Source of the DNA: Candidatus Leptovillus affinis
GTDB taxonomy: Bacteria; Chloroflexota; Anaerolineae; Promineifilales; Promineifilaceae
Assembly: GCA_016705235.1 (NCBI GenBank)
Contig: JADIYP010000006.1
Coordinates: 1,240,001 to 1,304,000, forward strand
Direction: 5' to 3'
DNA length: 64,000 nucleotides
The position numbers and the translations under genes were made by a program. Below are positions 26,170-35,532 of this stretch, in pieces. Each line of letters starts with the position of its first letter. Position 1 is the stretch's first letter. The notes under the pieces are model-generated. The model did not search any database and was not told the DNA's origin. It saw only the letters and a program-made list of their open reading frames with translations.

Positions 26170-26817
26170 ATGAACTTGATAACCTTAACTGACCCTCGTT
26201 CCCCCGTAAGTGAAGCGTATCGCACGCTGCGAACCAATTTATCTTTTTACAGCCTGGACAATCCGCTGCGCAGTCTGGTGGTTACTTCGCCGGCTTCGGG
26301 TGATGAGAAGAGCGTGGCGGTAGCCAACCTGGCCGTGACGATGGCTCAGAGCGGCCGCCGCACCGTGTTGGTGGATTGTGATCTGCGACGGCCGTCGCTC
26401 CACACCTTCTTCAACCTCAGCAACGACACCGGCCTCACCAGCATGATCCTTAACGACGACGCCAAACCGCCGCTGCAAACCACCAGCGTCGACAACCTCT
26501 GGCTGCTGGCCAGCGGTCCCAAGCCGCCCAATCCGGCCGATTTGCTCGGCTCGCGCAAAATCGATCAACTCATCGAAGCGCTCACCGCGGCCTACGACGT
26601 GGTGCTGTTCGATGCGCCGCCGGTCATTGCCGTTACCGACGCGGCCGTGCTGGGCGCAAAAGTCGATGGCGTGCTGCTGATCATCAGCGCCGGCAAATCC
26701 CGCCGCGACCATGCCGAACGGGCCAAAGAAACGTTGGAAAAAGCCAAAGTGCGCATCATCGGCGTGGCCCTGACCAACGCGCCCAAAGACAGCGGCATGG
26801 ATGGTTATTACGAATAA
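26170..26817 (+). CDS. CpsD/CapB-like tyrosine-kinase-family ATPase
   Basis: 215 residues. MNLITLTDPRSPVSEAYRTLRTNL is the BY-kinase start. Walker A' is TVLVDCDLRRP, Walker B is YDVVLFDAPPV. The Walker A loop is TSPASGDEKSVAVANLA, where the Gly before the Lys is Glu. The C-terminus GMDGYYE holds only two Tyr. In capsule systems this protein is activated by Wzz/CpsC and controls chain export. The odd P-loop leaves kinase activity uncertain. Confidence 0.9.
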   Translation: MNLITLTDPRSPVSEAYRTLRTNLSFYSLDNPLRSLVVTSPASGDEKSVAVANLAVTMAQSGRRTVLVDCDLRRPSLHTFFNLSNDTGLTSMILNDDAKPPLQTTSVDNLWLLASGPKPPNPADLLGSRKIDQLIEALTAAYDVVLFDAPPVIAVTDAAVLGAKVDGVLLIISAGKSRRDHAERAKETLEKAKVRIIGVALTNAPKDSGMDGYYE

Positions 26818-26837
26818 CCATCCCCCTTAACCATGCC

Positions 26838-26870
26838 AGATTGGTCCAATCTTCCAGATTGGACCAATCT
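26838..26870. repeat. AGATTGGTCCAATCT paired palindromes
   Basis: Copy of the 14102-14135 element, spacer 3 bp, after the CpsD-like stop. Confidence 0.7.
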
Positions 26871-26888
26871 CGTTCCAGGTTTCCCGCA

Positions 26889-28604
26889 ATGCAATTTTCC
26901 TCCCCCAACCTGCCCGATAGCCCGCCCAGCGTCAACCGCAAGGAGTGGGCGCTGGCGCTGCTGGTGGGCCTGGCAATGGTAGGCATCACGGCCGTTCCCT
27001 ACCTCCTTGCCACCCTCGCCGCCCAACCTGGAACCATCTTCACCGGCACGCTGATGAATCCCGAAGACAGCCAGACCTACTTCGCCAAAATGCTGCAAGG
27101 CTACGACGGCCGTTGGCTCTACACCATCGTCTTCACCGCCGAACCCCATCAGCCGGCCTTTTTGGGCGGCTTTTATTTTTTCCTGGGGCATATTGCGCGC
27201 TCGACCGGGCTGACGATTGTAACCGTCTGGCACCTGGCGCGGGCCGTTTCCGTGCTGCTGCTCACCACGGCCGTTTACGGCTTCACCGCTTTTTTTGTCG
27301 CCGATCGGCGCACCAGGCTGACGGGGTTTCTGACGGCCGTTTTTGGGGCCGGGTTAGGCTGGCTGCTGTTCCTGCTCAACCAACCGTACTGGCTCGATAC
27401 GTTCCCCGTCGATTTCAAAATGCCGGAAGCTCACCTGTTTTTCACCAGCCTCACCTTTCCGCACATCATCCTCAGCACCGCCCTGCTGTTGGCCAGCTTT
27501 TGGGCGCTGCTGCAAGCCTTCGCCCATCAAAGCAGCCCGCGCGGTTGGGCCTTCGCCGCCCTCGCTTCCGTCGTCAACCTCAGCCTGAGCATTTTGCACC
27601 CCCTGCTCGTGTATGTGATTGTGCTAACCGGCGGTCTGTACTGGCTGTTTCTGACGATTCAGGCGCGGCGAATCCTCTGGCGCGAAGGGTTTTTGCTGGT
27701 TGCGGCGCTGGTTTTGCCCGGCCTGTTGAATCTGTATTACGGCTACACGCTGCTCACCAACGACGTGCTGCGCGGCTGGGACGCTCAGCGCGAGGCCACA
27801 GTCTCGCCGCCCTGGCCGCATCTGCTGCTGGCGTATGGCCCGCTGCTGCTGTTGGCCGGGCTGCACGCCCTTCGCCAATGGCGCAGCGGCATCAAAATGT
27901 CGCCGCGCTGGCTGTTTTTATGGACCTGGGTGGCGGCGACGGCGCTGTTGGTCTATGCGCCGCTGAATTCGCAGCGCCGTTTTGTGCAAGGAGTGCATGT
28001 GTCGCTGTCGATTTTGGCGGCGGCCGGATGGGTGGAAGTGGCGCTGCCGTGGCTGTTGGGCACACGGCCGTTACGCGCCATCCTCACCCACGACCGGTAT
28101 TCAGAACCGGGCCTGACACGCTTCTTCAGCGCCCTGTTCCTGCTGGTTATCAGCCTATCCAATTTGTACGTCTTCGCCAGCGTGACCACTTCGGCCATCA
28201 TCCAGCAGCCGGACCTGTTGTTCCGGCCCACGGATGAAGTAACGGCCGTGCAGTGGCTGCGCGACAACACCCCGCGCACGGCCGTTGTCTTGGGCGATTA
28301 TGAGACCGGCAACTACGTGGCCGGGCAAGCCGGCAACCCGGTGGTGCTGGGACACTGGGCGGAAACGATTGATTTTGAAGCAAAAACGGCCGTCGTCGCC
28401 CAATTTTACAGCGCCGCTGCCAGCGACGATTGGCGGCAGGCCTATTTGGACGAGACACAGGCGCAGTATGTCTGGTATGGCCCCCGTGAGCAATTGTTGG
28501 GCGGGTTTCAGCCGGGAACGGCCGTTTACCTGCGTCCGATCTACCAGCAGGGAACCATCACCATCTACAAAGTTGACAATTCACCGGCAAGCATTGACAA
28601 TTAG
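26889..28604 (+). CDS. Polytopic membrane protein, possible GT-C-type glycosyltransferase
   Basis: 571 residues from ATG 26889 (MQFSSPNLPDSP). An upstream in-frame ATG would translate the palindrome repeat, so it is rejected. About ten membrane segments. The first outer loop has NPEDSQTYFAKMLQGYDGRW, with acidic residues where GT-C enzymes keep catalytic Asp/Glu. A soluble C-terminal domain of about 150 residues starts near 420 with TDEVTAVQWLRDNTPRTAVVLGDYETGNYV, as in many dolichyl-phosphate-sugar-type enzymes. Function is inferred from fold and locus only. Confidence 0.75.
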   Translation: MQFSSPNLPDSPPSVNRKEWALALLVGLAMVGITAVPYLLATLAAQPGTIFTGTLMNPEDSQTYFAKMLQGYDGRWLYTIVFTAEPHQPAFLGGFYFFLGHIARSTGLTIVTVWHLARAVSVLLLTTAVYGFTAFFVADRRTRLTGFLTAVFGAGLGWLLFLLNQPYWLDTFPVDFKMPEAHLFFTSLTFPHIILSTALLLASFWALLQAFAHQSSPRGWAFAALASVVNLSLSILHPLLVYVIVLTGGLYWLFLTIQARRILWREGFLLVAALVLPGLLNLYYGYTLLTNDVLRGWDAQREATVSPPWPHLLLAYGPLLLLAGLHALRQWRSGIKMSPRWLFLWTWVAATALLVYAPLNSQRRFVQGVHVSLSILAAAGWVEVALPWLLGTRPLRAILTHDRYSEPGLTRFFSALFLLVISLSNLYVFASVTTSAIIQQPDLLFRPTDEVTAVQWLRDNTPRTAVVLGDYETGNYVAGQAGNPVVLGHWAETIDFEAKTAVVAQFYSAAASDDWRQAYLDETQAQYVWYGPREQLLGGFQPGTAVYLRPIYQQGTITIYKVDNSPASIDN

Positions 28605-28655
28605 CCTCCGGCTATTAAAAACCAAACTGCAATTTGCAACCCACAAGGAGCTGCC

Positions 28656-29723
28656 ATGAAAGGATTAATACTGAGCGGAGGCAAAGGCTCTCGCTTATAC
28701 CCACTGACCTATTCCAACGCCAAACAACTCATCCCCGTCGCCAACAAACCGGTCCTGTTTCGGGTGATCGAAACCATCCGTGACGCCGGCATTACTGAAA
28801 TCGGCATTGTCGTCGGCGATACGGCCGCCAAAATCAAAGAAGCCGTTGGGCGCGGCGGCCGTTGGGGCGTCAACATCACCTACATCGAACAAGATCAACC
28901 ACTCGGTCTGGCCCACGCCGTCAAAATCTCCCAGGATTTTTTGGGCGATGACCGGTTTGTCATGTTTTTGGGCGATAACGTCATTGAAGGCGGCATCAGC
29001 CCGCTCATCGCCCAATTTGCCAACGGCCAATGGAACAGCCAAATTGTGCTGACGCGCATTGAGCATCCTGAACAGTATGGCGTAGCTGAGTTGGGGGATA
29101 ACGGCCGTATCATCCGCCTCATCGAAAAACCAAAAAATCCCCCCAGCGACCTGGCCCTGGTGGGCATTTACATGTTCGATCCCAACATATTCCGGGCCGT
29201 CAACGCCATCTCTCCCTCCTGGCGCGGCGAACTGGAAATCACCGACGCCATCCAATGGCTGGTGGACAACCAATTTGTCGTTCACCCATACATCCATCGC
29301 GGCTGGTGGATAGACACCGGCGCGCCCGGCGACATGCTGGAAGCCAACGACCTCGTTTTGGAAGAGATCACTTATGAAATAGAAGGCTACGTGGACCGCG
29401 ACAGCCAAGTTGGGCGGCGGGTGACGGTGCAGCGCGGCGCGGAAATCATCAACAGCGTGGTGCGCGGTCCGTCGATCATCGGCGAAAACACGCGCATTGT
29501 AAACAGCTACGTCGGCCCTTTCACCAGCATCGGCCATGATTGCCTGATTGAAAACAGCGAAATCGAGCATTCGATGGTGTTAGAAAACAGCCAGATCAAA
29601 GACATCGGCACGCGCATTCAGGAGAGCCTGATCGGCCGTAATGTGGTGATCAGTCGTTCGCCCATCAAGCCCAAAGCCCTCAAGCTCACGGTCGCCGACC
29701 ACAGTCAGATAGGCATACTTTAA
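28656..29723 (+). CDS. RmlA-type glucose-1-phosphate thymidylyltransferase, long form
   Basis: 355 residues with AAGGAG upstream. The nucleotidyltransferase domain starts MKGLILSGGKGSRLYPLT and has FLGDNVIEGG, GVAELGDNG, IEKPKNPPS and the LVGIYMFDP strand. From residue 240 a left-handed beta-helix (hexapeptide repeats VVRGPSIIGENTRIVNSYVG) makes it the long form seen in Actinobacteria and Chloroflexota. It activates glucose-1-P, usually to dTDP-glucose, for surface sugars. Other sugar-1-P substrates are possible. Confidence 0.92.
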   Translation: MKGLILSGGKGSRLYPLTYSNAKQLIPVANKPVLFRVIETIRDAGITEIGIVVGDTAAKIKEAVGRGGRWGVNITYIEQDQPLGLAHAVKISQDFLGDDRFVMFLGDNVIEGGISPLIAQFANGQWNSQIVLTRIEHPEQYGVAELGDNGRIIRLIEKPKNPPSDLALVGIYMFDPNIFRAVNAISPSWRGELEITDAIQWLVDNQFVVHPYIHRGWWIDTGAPGDMLEANDLVLEEITYEIEGYVDRDSQVGRRVTVQRGAEIINSVVRGPSIIGENTRIVNSYVGPFTSIGHDCLIENSEIEHSMVLENSQIKDIGTRIQESLIGRNVVISRSPIKPKALKLTVADHSQIGIL

Positions 29724-29732
29724 GTAACGCAC

Positions 29733-29765
29733 AGATTGGTTCAATCTTGGAGATTGGACCCATCT
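29733..29765. repeat. AGATTGGTTCAATCT paired palindromes (diverged)
   Basis: Third copy of the AGATTGG element, with one mismatch per arm, between the RmlA-like stop and the next gene. Confidence 0.65.
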
Positions 29766-29792
29766 AACCAGAATACCCCAGGAGACTTTTGC

Positions 29793-31178
29793 ATGGCTGA
29801 TTTTTCTCCCTTTGCGGAGCGGATGCAGGCGGCGCGGCAGCCGAGAGTGTTTATTGAGACCTTCGCCGAATATTATGCCCAGTTAGCCGATGGATATACC
29901 GGGTTAATTCCCGAAACGGACATCGAGCCGGTGCAAAAGCTGCCGGACGTTGAGGATTTTCCCGCGAAACAGGCGTTGTTGGGCAAGCAGATGTTGGGGA
30001 AAACGGCCGTCATCAAACTCAACGGCGGTCTGGGAACCAGCATGGGACTGGACCAGGCAAAATCCCTGCTGCCCGTCAAAGACGACCTCACCTTCCTGGA
30101 CGTTATCGCCCGCCAATCCATCAAATCCAGCACGCCTCTGATCTTGATGAACAGCTTCTCCACCGAAAGCGATTCGCTGCGCGCCCTCCAATACTACAAC
30201 GACCTCAACCGGCGCACCCTGCCGCTCAGCTTCCTTCAGCACAAAGAACCCAAAATCACCCAATCCGACCTGACACCGGCAGTTTGGCCCGATGACCCTG
30301 ACCTGGAGTGGTGTCCGCCGGGTCATGGCGACATCTACACCGCCCTGGTCACCCGTGGAACCCTCAGCGCGCTCCTCTCGCAAGGCATTGAATATGCATT
30401 CGTCTCCAACGCCGACAATCTGGGCGCAGTGATCGATCTGAGCATTTTGGGCTACATGGTCAAAAACAACATCCCCTTCCTCATGGAAGTCTCTGACCGC
30501 ACCGAGATGGACAAGAAGGGCGGCCATCTGGCGCAGCGCCGCGACGGGCAACTGCTGCTGCGTGAATCGGCCCAATGCCCGCCAGAAGACAAGGCCACCT
30601 TCCAAGACATCAGCCGCCATCGGTACTTCAACACCAACAACCTGTGGGTCCACCTGCCCTCCCTGCGCCAGCTCATGCTCACGCGCAGCAACAAATTAGG
30701 CCTACCCTTGATTTGTAACAGCAAAACCGTGGACCCACGCGACCCAGACTCGACGCCGGTTTACCAACTGGAAACGGCCATGGGATCGGCCATTGCCGTA
30801 TTTTCCGGTTCGCAGGCTGTGCGCGTGCCCCGTTCCCGTTTTGCGCCAGTCAAAAAAACAGACGATCTGCTGCTCGTGCGCTCCGATTCCTACGTGCTCA
30901 CCAGCGATTTTAATGTTGTTCCCAGCCCAGAGCGCGTCTACCCGGACATTTTGGTAGACCTGGATGCCGTCCATTACAAATTTATCAGCGATTTGGACGA
31001 ACGGTTCCCCTTTGGTCCGCCATCGCTGGTAAATGCCCGTAGTTTCGTCTTGCAGGGAGACTTCCGGTTTGGCAAAGACGTGGTATGCAAGGGAGCCGTC
31101 CACCTGATCAATGAATCTGGCCATCGCAAATTTATTCCTGACAACTCTGTACTGGATGGAACCATCCGGTATACGTAA
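29793..31178 (+). CDS. UTP-glucose-1-phosphate uridylyltransferase (UDPGP family)
   Basis: 461 residues from ATG 29793 (MADFSPFAERM), with CAGGAG 12 nt upstream. The family is the eukaryotic-like UDPGP type: LNGGLGTSMGLDQAKSLLPVK is the nucleotide-binding loop, GHGDIYTALV and FVSNADNLGAVID the sugar-phosphate and metal sites, and PVKKTDDLLLVRSDSY the C-terminal part. It makes UDP-glucose, the donor for polysaccharide and lipids. With the RmlA-like gene just upstream it supplies nucleotide sugars to the exopolysaccharide locus. Confidence 0.95.
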   Translation: MADFSPFAERMQAARQPRVFIETFAEYYAQLADGYTGLIPETDIEPVQKLPDVEDFPAKQALLGKQMLGKTAVIKLNGGLGTSMGLDQAKSLLPVKDDLTFLDVIARQSIKSSTPLILMNSFSTESDSLRALQYYNDLNRRTLPLSFLQHKEPKITQSDLTPAVWPDDPDLEWCPPGHGDIYTALVTRGTLSALLSQGIEYAFVSNADNLGAVIDLSILGYMVKNNIPFLMEVSDRTEMDKKGGHLAQRRDGQLLLRESAQCPPEDKATFQDISRHRYFNTNNLWVHLPSLRQLMLTRSNKLGLPLICNSKTVDPRDPDSTPVYQLETAMGSAIAVFSGSQAVRVPRSRFAPVKKTDDLLLVRSDSYVLTSDFNVVPSPERVYPDILVDLDAVHYKFISDLDERFPFGPPSLVNARSFVLQGDFRFGKDVVCKGAVHLINESGHRKFIPDNSVLDGTIRYT

Positions 31179-31190
31179 GCCCAGGGGGAT

Positions 31191-31200
31191 GTGCTAAAAT
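31191..31200 (+). promoter_or_regulatory. Extended -10 (TGCTAAAAT), leaderless trmFO
   Basis: TGCTAAAAT ends 6 nt before the trmFO ATG at 31207; no RBS in between. Confidence 0.6.
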
Positions 31201-31206
31201 TAGCGC

Positions 31207-32589
31207 ATGAGCAAACAACTAATTGTCGTCGGCGGTGGATTGGCAGGCACGGAAGCGGCGTGGCAGGCAGCAGAACACGGGCTGCATGTGCGCCTTTACG
31301 AGATGCGCCCGCACAAAACCACCCCCGCCCATGTCACCGACCGGCTGGCCGAATTGGTATGCAGCAATTCGCTTGGCTCCAATTTAACCCATAAAGCGCC
31401 AGGCTTGCTGAAGGCCGAACTGCGCGGCCTGGGGTCGATGGTGCTGGAGTGCGCGGAGCAAACGGCCGTTCCCGCCGGTTCCTCTCTGGCTGTGGATCGA
31501 GAGCAGTTTAGCGAGCTGGTCACCCAGCGCATCGCCAACCACCCCAACATCGAATGGGTGCCTGAAGAAGTAACGGCCGTGCCCGACCAACCCGCCATCA
31601 TCGCCAGCGGCCCCCTCACCGCCGATGCCCTGGCGCGGGACATTGGCGCCCTTTCCGGCCAAAACCACCTCTACTTTTATGACGCCCTTTCCCCCATCGT
31701 CAATCACGAAACCATCGATCTGACCATCGCCTTCCGCCAATCGCGCTACGACGAAGGCGAGCAGCTAGACGGCGATTACATCAACTGCCCCATGACCCGC
31801 GCGGAATACGACGCCTTCACCCAGGCGCTGCTGGCCGCCGAAACCATCACCCTGAAAGAATTTGAGCAGGAAGACGCCAAATTTTTCGAGGGCTGCATGC
31901 CCATCGAAGCCATGGCCCGGCGCGGCGAAAAAGCCCTGGCTTTTGGCCCGATGCGGCCGGTAGGGCTGATTGATCCACGAACGGGGAAACGGCCGTATGC
32001 CGTCGTGCAACTCCGCCAGGACAATCTGGCCGGGTCGCTCTACAACATCGTCGGTTTCCAGACCAACCTGCGCTGGGGCGAGCAAAAGCGCGTCCTGCGC
32101 CTCATCCCCGGCCTGGAAAACGCCGAGTTTATGCGCTACGGCATGATGCACCGCAACACCTACATCAACGCGCCGCAGCTTTTGCAGCCCACCTTGCAAT
32201 TTCGCAGCCGCGCCGACCTTTTTTTTGCCGGGCAAATTACGGGTGTTGAAGGCTATGTAGGCAACATCGGCACCGGGTTGTTGGCCGGCCTAAACGCTGC
32301 CCGCTTGCTAAACGGCCAGCATCCCGTTATCCTTCCCACATCGACTATGCTTGGCGCGCTTTGCCACTATGTCACTCACGCCGAAGCGAAAGATTTCCAA
32401 CCCATGAAAGCCAACTTTGGCTTGCTGCCACCGCCCCAACAAACAATGGGCAAAAGCGACCGTTACCACTGGTACAGCGAGCGAGCGCTCACAGCTTTGC
32501 GCCGGGCAGCACGGGCGAATGGATTGATGTATGATCGGGAAAAGGCAGAAGCGGGGTTAACGGCCGTCACCCAACCAGCCGCCAATTAA
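31207..32589 (+). CDS. trmFO: Folate-dependent tRNA (uracil-54-C5) methyltransferase
   Basis: 460 residues, usual length. FAD-binding start QLIVVGGGLAGTEAAWQAAE, then RLYEMRPHKTTPAHVTD, LVCSNSLGSN, LAVDREQFSE and the C-terminal GVEGYVGNIGTGLLAG, all TrmFO signatures. The enzyme makes ribothymidine-54 in tRNA using methylenetetrahydrofolate and FADH2. The gene starts its own promoter; a histidine kinase gene follows 10 bp downstream. Confidence 0.98.
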   Translation: MSKQLIVVGGGLAGTEAAWQAAEHGLHVRLYEMRPHKTTPAHVTDRLAELVCSNSLGSNLTHKAPGLLKAELRGLGSMVLECAEQTAVPAGSSLAVDREQFSELVTQRIANHPNIEWVPEEVTAVPDQPAIIASGPLTADALARDIGALSGQNHLYFYDALSPIVNHETIDLTIAFRQSRYDEGEQLDGDYINCPMTRAEYDAFTQALLAAETITLKEFEQEDAKFFEGCMPIEAMARRGEKALAFGPMRPVGLIDPRTGKRPYAVVQLRQDNLAGSLYNIVGFQTNLRWGEQKRVLRLIPGLENAEFMRYGMMHRNTYINAPQLLQPTLQFRSRADLFFAGQITGVEGYVGNIGTGLLAGLNAARLLNGQHPVILPTSTMLGALCHYVTHAEAKDFQPMKANFGLLPPPQQTMGKSDRYHWYSERALTALRRAARANGLMYDREKAEAGLTAVTQPAAN

Positions 32590-32599
32590 ACAACCGTCT

Positions 32600-33790
32600 A
32601 TGATCGATGAACTGAAACAATGGTTGCCGCAGCAAGTAAATAGCCTGACCAGCGCGACTCTTTATCGCGCTCCAAATTTGCTGCCTGACGTTGAAGATGT
32701 CATCGGCTTCATCCACCTCCTGGCCGACAATGTCGGGCACGCCCGCGAAGTCCAGCTCTCTTCGGTGCAATTTTGGGCGCTCACCAGCATCGGCTACGAT
32801 GCCCGCGCCGCCAACGACTGGCTGATCGTGCTGCAAGTCCTGAAAGAAGAAATAGGCAAGGGGCTGGAAAAGCGGTTTACGGCCGTAGACGCCCTGGCCG
32901 CCTGGCGCACCCTCGACGACATCCTCACCTATGCCCTCATCGAAGCCACCCAACTCGCCAGCGACATTGACCACGCCGAACTGCTGGAACACACCCAACA
33001 ACTGCGCCAGCAAATGGAAGATTTTGAAAGAAGCAAATCCAACTTCATCGCCGTCGCCGCCCACGAACTCAAAACGCCCCTCACGCTTCTGGAAGGGTAC
33101 GCCAACATCCTGCGCGTCGAAACCGAACCCGACTCCCGCTTGCGGCTTTACGTCGATGGCCTCAACAACGGCTTCCGCCGCATGTACGAAATCATCAACG
33201 ACATGATCGATGTCTCCCTCATCGATCTGCAATCGGTGGAACTAAATTACACCCAGTTTTACCTGGAGCGCATCATTTTGATGGTCGCCGACAGCCTGGA
33301 CAAACATTACCATGCCCGCCAGATCGATCTGATCATCATGCCCCTGGGCCAGGAACTGCGAATCTTCGCCGACCAGGAAAAATTGACCAACGCCTTCAAC
33401 AAAGTCTTATTCAACGCCCTGAAATTCACGCCAGACGGCGGCAAAGTAACCGTTTCCAGCACCCTCACCCGCCAGGCCGAGGCCGACGAACACATCGCCG
33501 GTTACGTGGACGTGCAAATCCAAGACACCGGCATCGGCATCAACCCGGAAGCCCTGGAAATGATTTTCGACAAATTCACCAGCACCATGGACGCCAGCTT
33601 GCATTCATCCAGCAAAACAAAATTCAAGGGCGGCGGCCCGGGTCTGGGGCTGCCGATTGCCAGAGGCATTGTGGAAGCGCACGGCGGCCGCATTTGGGCC
33701 GAAAGCAGCGGCTGCAACGAAGAAACCATGCCCGGTTCCACTTTTCACATCGAATTACCCATCTGGCTGCACAAGCCCACCGTCAGGTAA
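32600..33790 (+). CDS. Soluble sensor histidine kinase
   Basis: 396 residues with no membrane segment. Residues 1-140 are an unrecognised helical sensor region. The H-box is FIAVAAHELKTPL with phospho-acceptor His155. The ATPase has the N-box NKVLFNALKFTPDGG, G1 DTGIGI and G2 GPGLGLPIARGIVEAHGG. No response regulator gene is adjacent, so it is an orphan. The gap to trmFO is 10 bp and to the hflX RBS 13 bp, so the three look like one transcript. Confidence 0.93.
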   Translation: MIDELKQWLPQQVNSLTSATLYRAPNLLPDVEDVIGFIHLLADNVGHAREVQLSSVQFWALTSIGYDARAANDWLIVLQVLKEEIGKGLEKRFTAVDALAAWRTLDDILTYALIEATQLASDIDHAELLEHTQQLRQQMEDFERSKSNFIAVAAHELKTPLTLLEGYANILRVETEPDSRLRLYVDGLNNGFRRMYEIINDMIDVSLIDLQSVELNYTQFYLERIILMVADSLDKHYHARQIDLIIMPLGQELRIFADQEKLTNAFNKVLFNALKFTPDGGKVTVSSTLTRQAEADEHIAGYVDVQIQDTGIGINPEALEMIFDKFTSTMDASLHSSSKTKFKGGGPGLGLPIARGIVEAHGGRIWAESSGCNEETMPGSTFHIELPIWLHKPTVR

Positions 33791-33815
33791 ACCCTGCCGG
33801 CCGAAGGAGGGACTT

Positions 33816-35138
33816 ATTTCCACCAAGACACAGACATTTGAAACCGTCGCGCCGCAAGAACGCGCCTTTTTAGTGGGCGTAGAACTCAAAGGCGCGCGCG
33901 CGCTCATTCCCGTTGATGATAGTTTGGAAGAATTGACGCGCCTGGCTGAAACGGCCGGGATCGATGTGCTGGGCAAAACCACGCAGGCTTTAGAACGGCC
34001 GTATGCCGCCACCTACATCGGGCCAGGCAAAATCGAAGAAATCAAAATTTTGATGGCGGAATTAAAGGCCGATGTCATCATTTTTGATGACGAATTGTCG
34101 CCGCGCCACCAACGGGAATTGGAGAAAATCTTCGGCGAAGAGATCAAAATCATCGACCGCACCGCGTTGATTTTGGACATTTTTGCCCTGCACGCCAATA
34201 CCCGCGAGGGCAAGCTGCAAGTCGAACTGGCGCAGCTTGAGTACCGCGTGCCGCGCCTGACACGCTTATGGACCCATCTGGCGCGGCAGGCTGGCGGTCG
34301 CGCCGGCGGCTCGACCGGCGGTGTAGGCGTGCGCGGCCCTGGCGAAACCCAGCTAGAAACCGACCGGCGGGAAATTGGCCATCGCATCAGCGCCATTAAA
34401 AAAGATTTGGAGGATGTCCGCGCCCACCGGGAGCGGCACCGCGCCAAACGGCAGCAGACCGAACTGCAAGTCGTGGCAATTGTCGGCTATACCAATGCTG
34501 GCAAATCGACGCTGCTAAACCGGCTGAGCGACGCCGGGGTGTTGTCGGCCGATATGTTGTTTGCCACCCTGGACCCAACAACGCGCAAAGTGAAGATGCC
34601 CGGCGGACGCGAAGTGCTGTTCACCGACACGGTCGGTTTCATCCAAAAACTGCCGACGGAGATTGTGGCTGCTTTTCGGGCGACCTTGGAAGAGATTGCC
34701 GAGGCGGATCTGCTGCTGCACATTGTGGACGCCACGCACCCCAACGCCATCGCGCAAATTGACGCGGTGGAAGATATTTTGGCGGAACTGGAAGTGGACC
34801 AGATGCCGATGGTGATGGCGCTCAACAAAGCGGATTTGCTGCCGCCAGGGCGCGACCCAATTCGGGAGTTGGACATAGAGGGGCCGGCGGTGGTGGTGTC
34901 GGCGGCGACGGGGCATGGGATGGAAGCGTTGTTAACGGCCGTTGAAGCCGTCATGGTCCAATCGATGAAACCGCTACAGGTGCGCCTGCCCTACAAACGG
35001 GGCGATTTGCTCTCGTTGTTTTACGAACGCGGTCAGGTGGACAGCGAAGAACATGCGGGCGATGGCGTGGTGGTATACGGCCGTTTACCGGCCCGCCTCA
35101 TCCCCTACTTCGCACCCTATCTGCTAACAAACGCCTGA
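33816..35138 (+). CDS. hflX: GTPase HflX, apparent ATT start
   Basis: 440 residues if started at ATT 33816. AAGGAGGG (33804-33811) lies 4 nt before ATT, and no ATG, GTG or TTG sits there; the next usable GTG is inside the first conserved strand (RAFLVGVELKG). The HflX N-domain has YIGPGKIEEI and IFDDELSPRHQRELE, then GGVGVRGPGETQLETDRR. The G domain has GYTNAGKSTLLN, DTVGFIQKLP and NKAD. HflX splits or rescues stalled ribosomes. Frame and family are firm; the start codon is inferred. Confidence 0.93.
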   Translation: MSTKTQTFETVAPQERAFLVGVELKGARALIPVDDSLEELTRLAETAGIDVLGKTTQALERPYAATYIGPGKIEEIKILMAELKADVIIFDDELSPRHQRELEKIFGEEIKIIDRTALILDIFALHANTREGKLQVELAQLEYRVPRLTRLWTHLARQAGGRAGGSTGGVGVRGPGETQLETDRREIGHRISAIKKDLEDVRAHRERHRAKRQQTELQVVAIVGYTNAGKSTLLNRLSDAGVLSADMLFATLDPTTRKVKMPGGREVLFTDTVGFIQKLPTEIVAAFRATLEEIAEADLLLHIVDATHPNAIAQIDAVEDILAELEVDQMPMVMALNKADLLPPGRDPIRELDIEGPAVVVSAATGHGMEALLTAVEAVMVQSMKPLQVRLPYKRGDLLSLFYERGQVDSEEHAGDGVVVYGRLPARLIPYFAPYLLTNA

Positions 35139-35217
35139 ACCAGCTCGTTTCCGGGGTCAACACAGCTCGCTGGCCGTCTGTTCCCCATCAAACTGCAACC
35201 GCTGAAGGAGTCCGTCG

Positions 35218-35427
35218 ATGAACAATCTAGTCGAAAAATTGAACGATTTTTTTGCCACCCGCCCCGGGTTACTACCAATGATCGGCATTGTGTTGGTCTT
35301 GCTGAATTTGCTGCTGCAAATTTTTCCCGGCCCGGGCAGCGGGTGGTTGGTGGATAGCAATCTCTTCCTCCACCTTGGCGTCGTCGTGTCGGTGGTGGGC
35401 ATCCTGCTGATCCGCGCCCTTTCGTAA
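35218..35427 (+). CDS. Small two-helix membrane protein
   Basis: 69 residues with GAAGGAG upstream of the ATG. Two membrane segments: LLPMIGIVLVLLNLLLQIF and FLHLGVVVSVVGILLIRAL. Between them is a PGPGSGW turn. No family recognised. It lies after hflX and before an M20 peptidase; no functional clue. Confidence 0.75.
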   Translation: MNNLVEKLNDFFATRPGLLPMIGIVLVLLNLLLQIFPGPGSGWLVDSNLFLHLGVVVSVVGILLIRALS

Positions 35428-35532
35428 ACGGCGTCCCACAAGGCTAGCAAGTAGAGACTGAAGACTGAACGTGAAAAAGATGAACAGTCTCCAATTTCTA
35501 GTCTCCCATACAAACTATCACGGTCTATTCCC

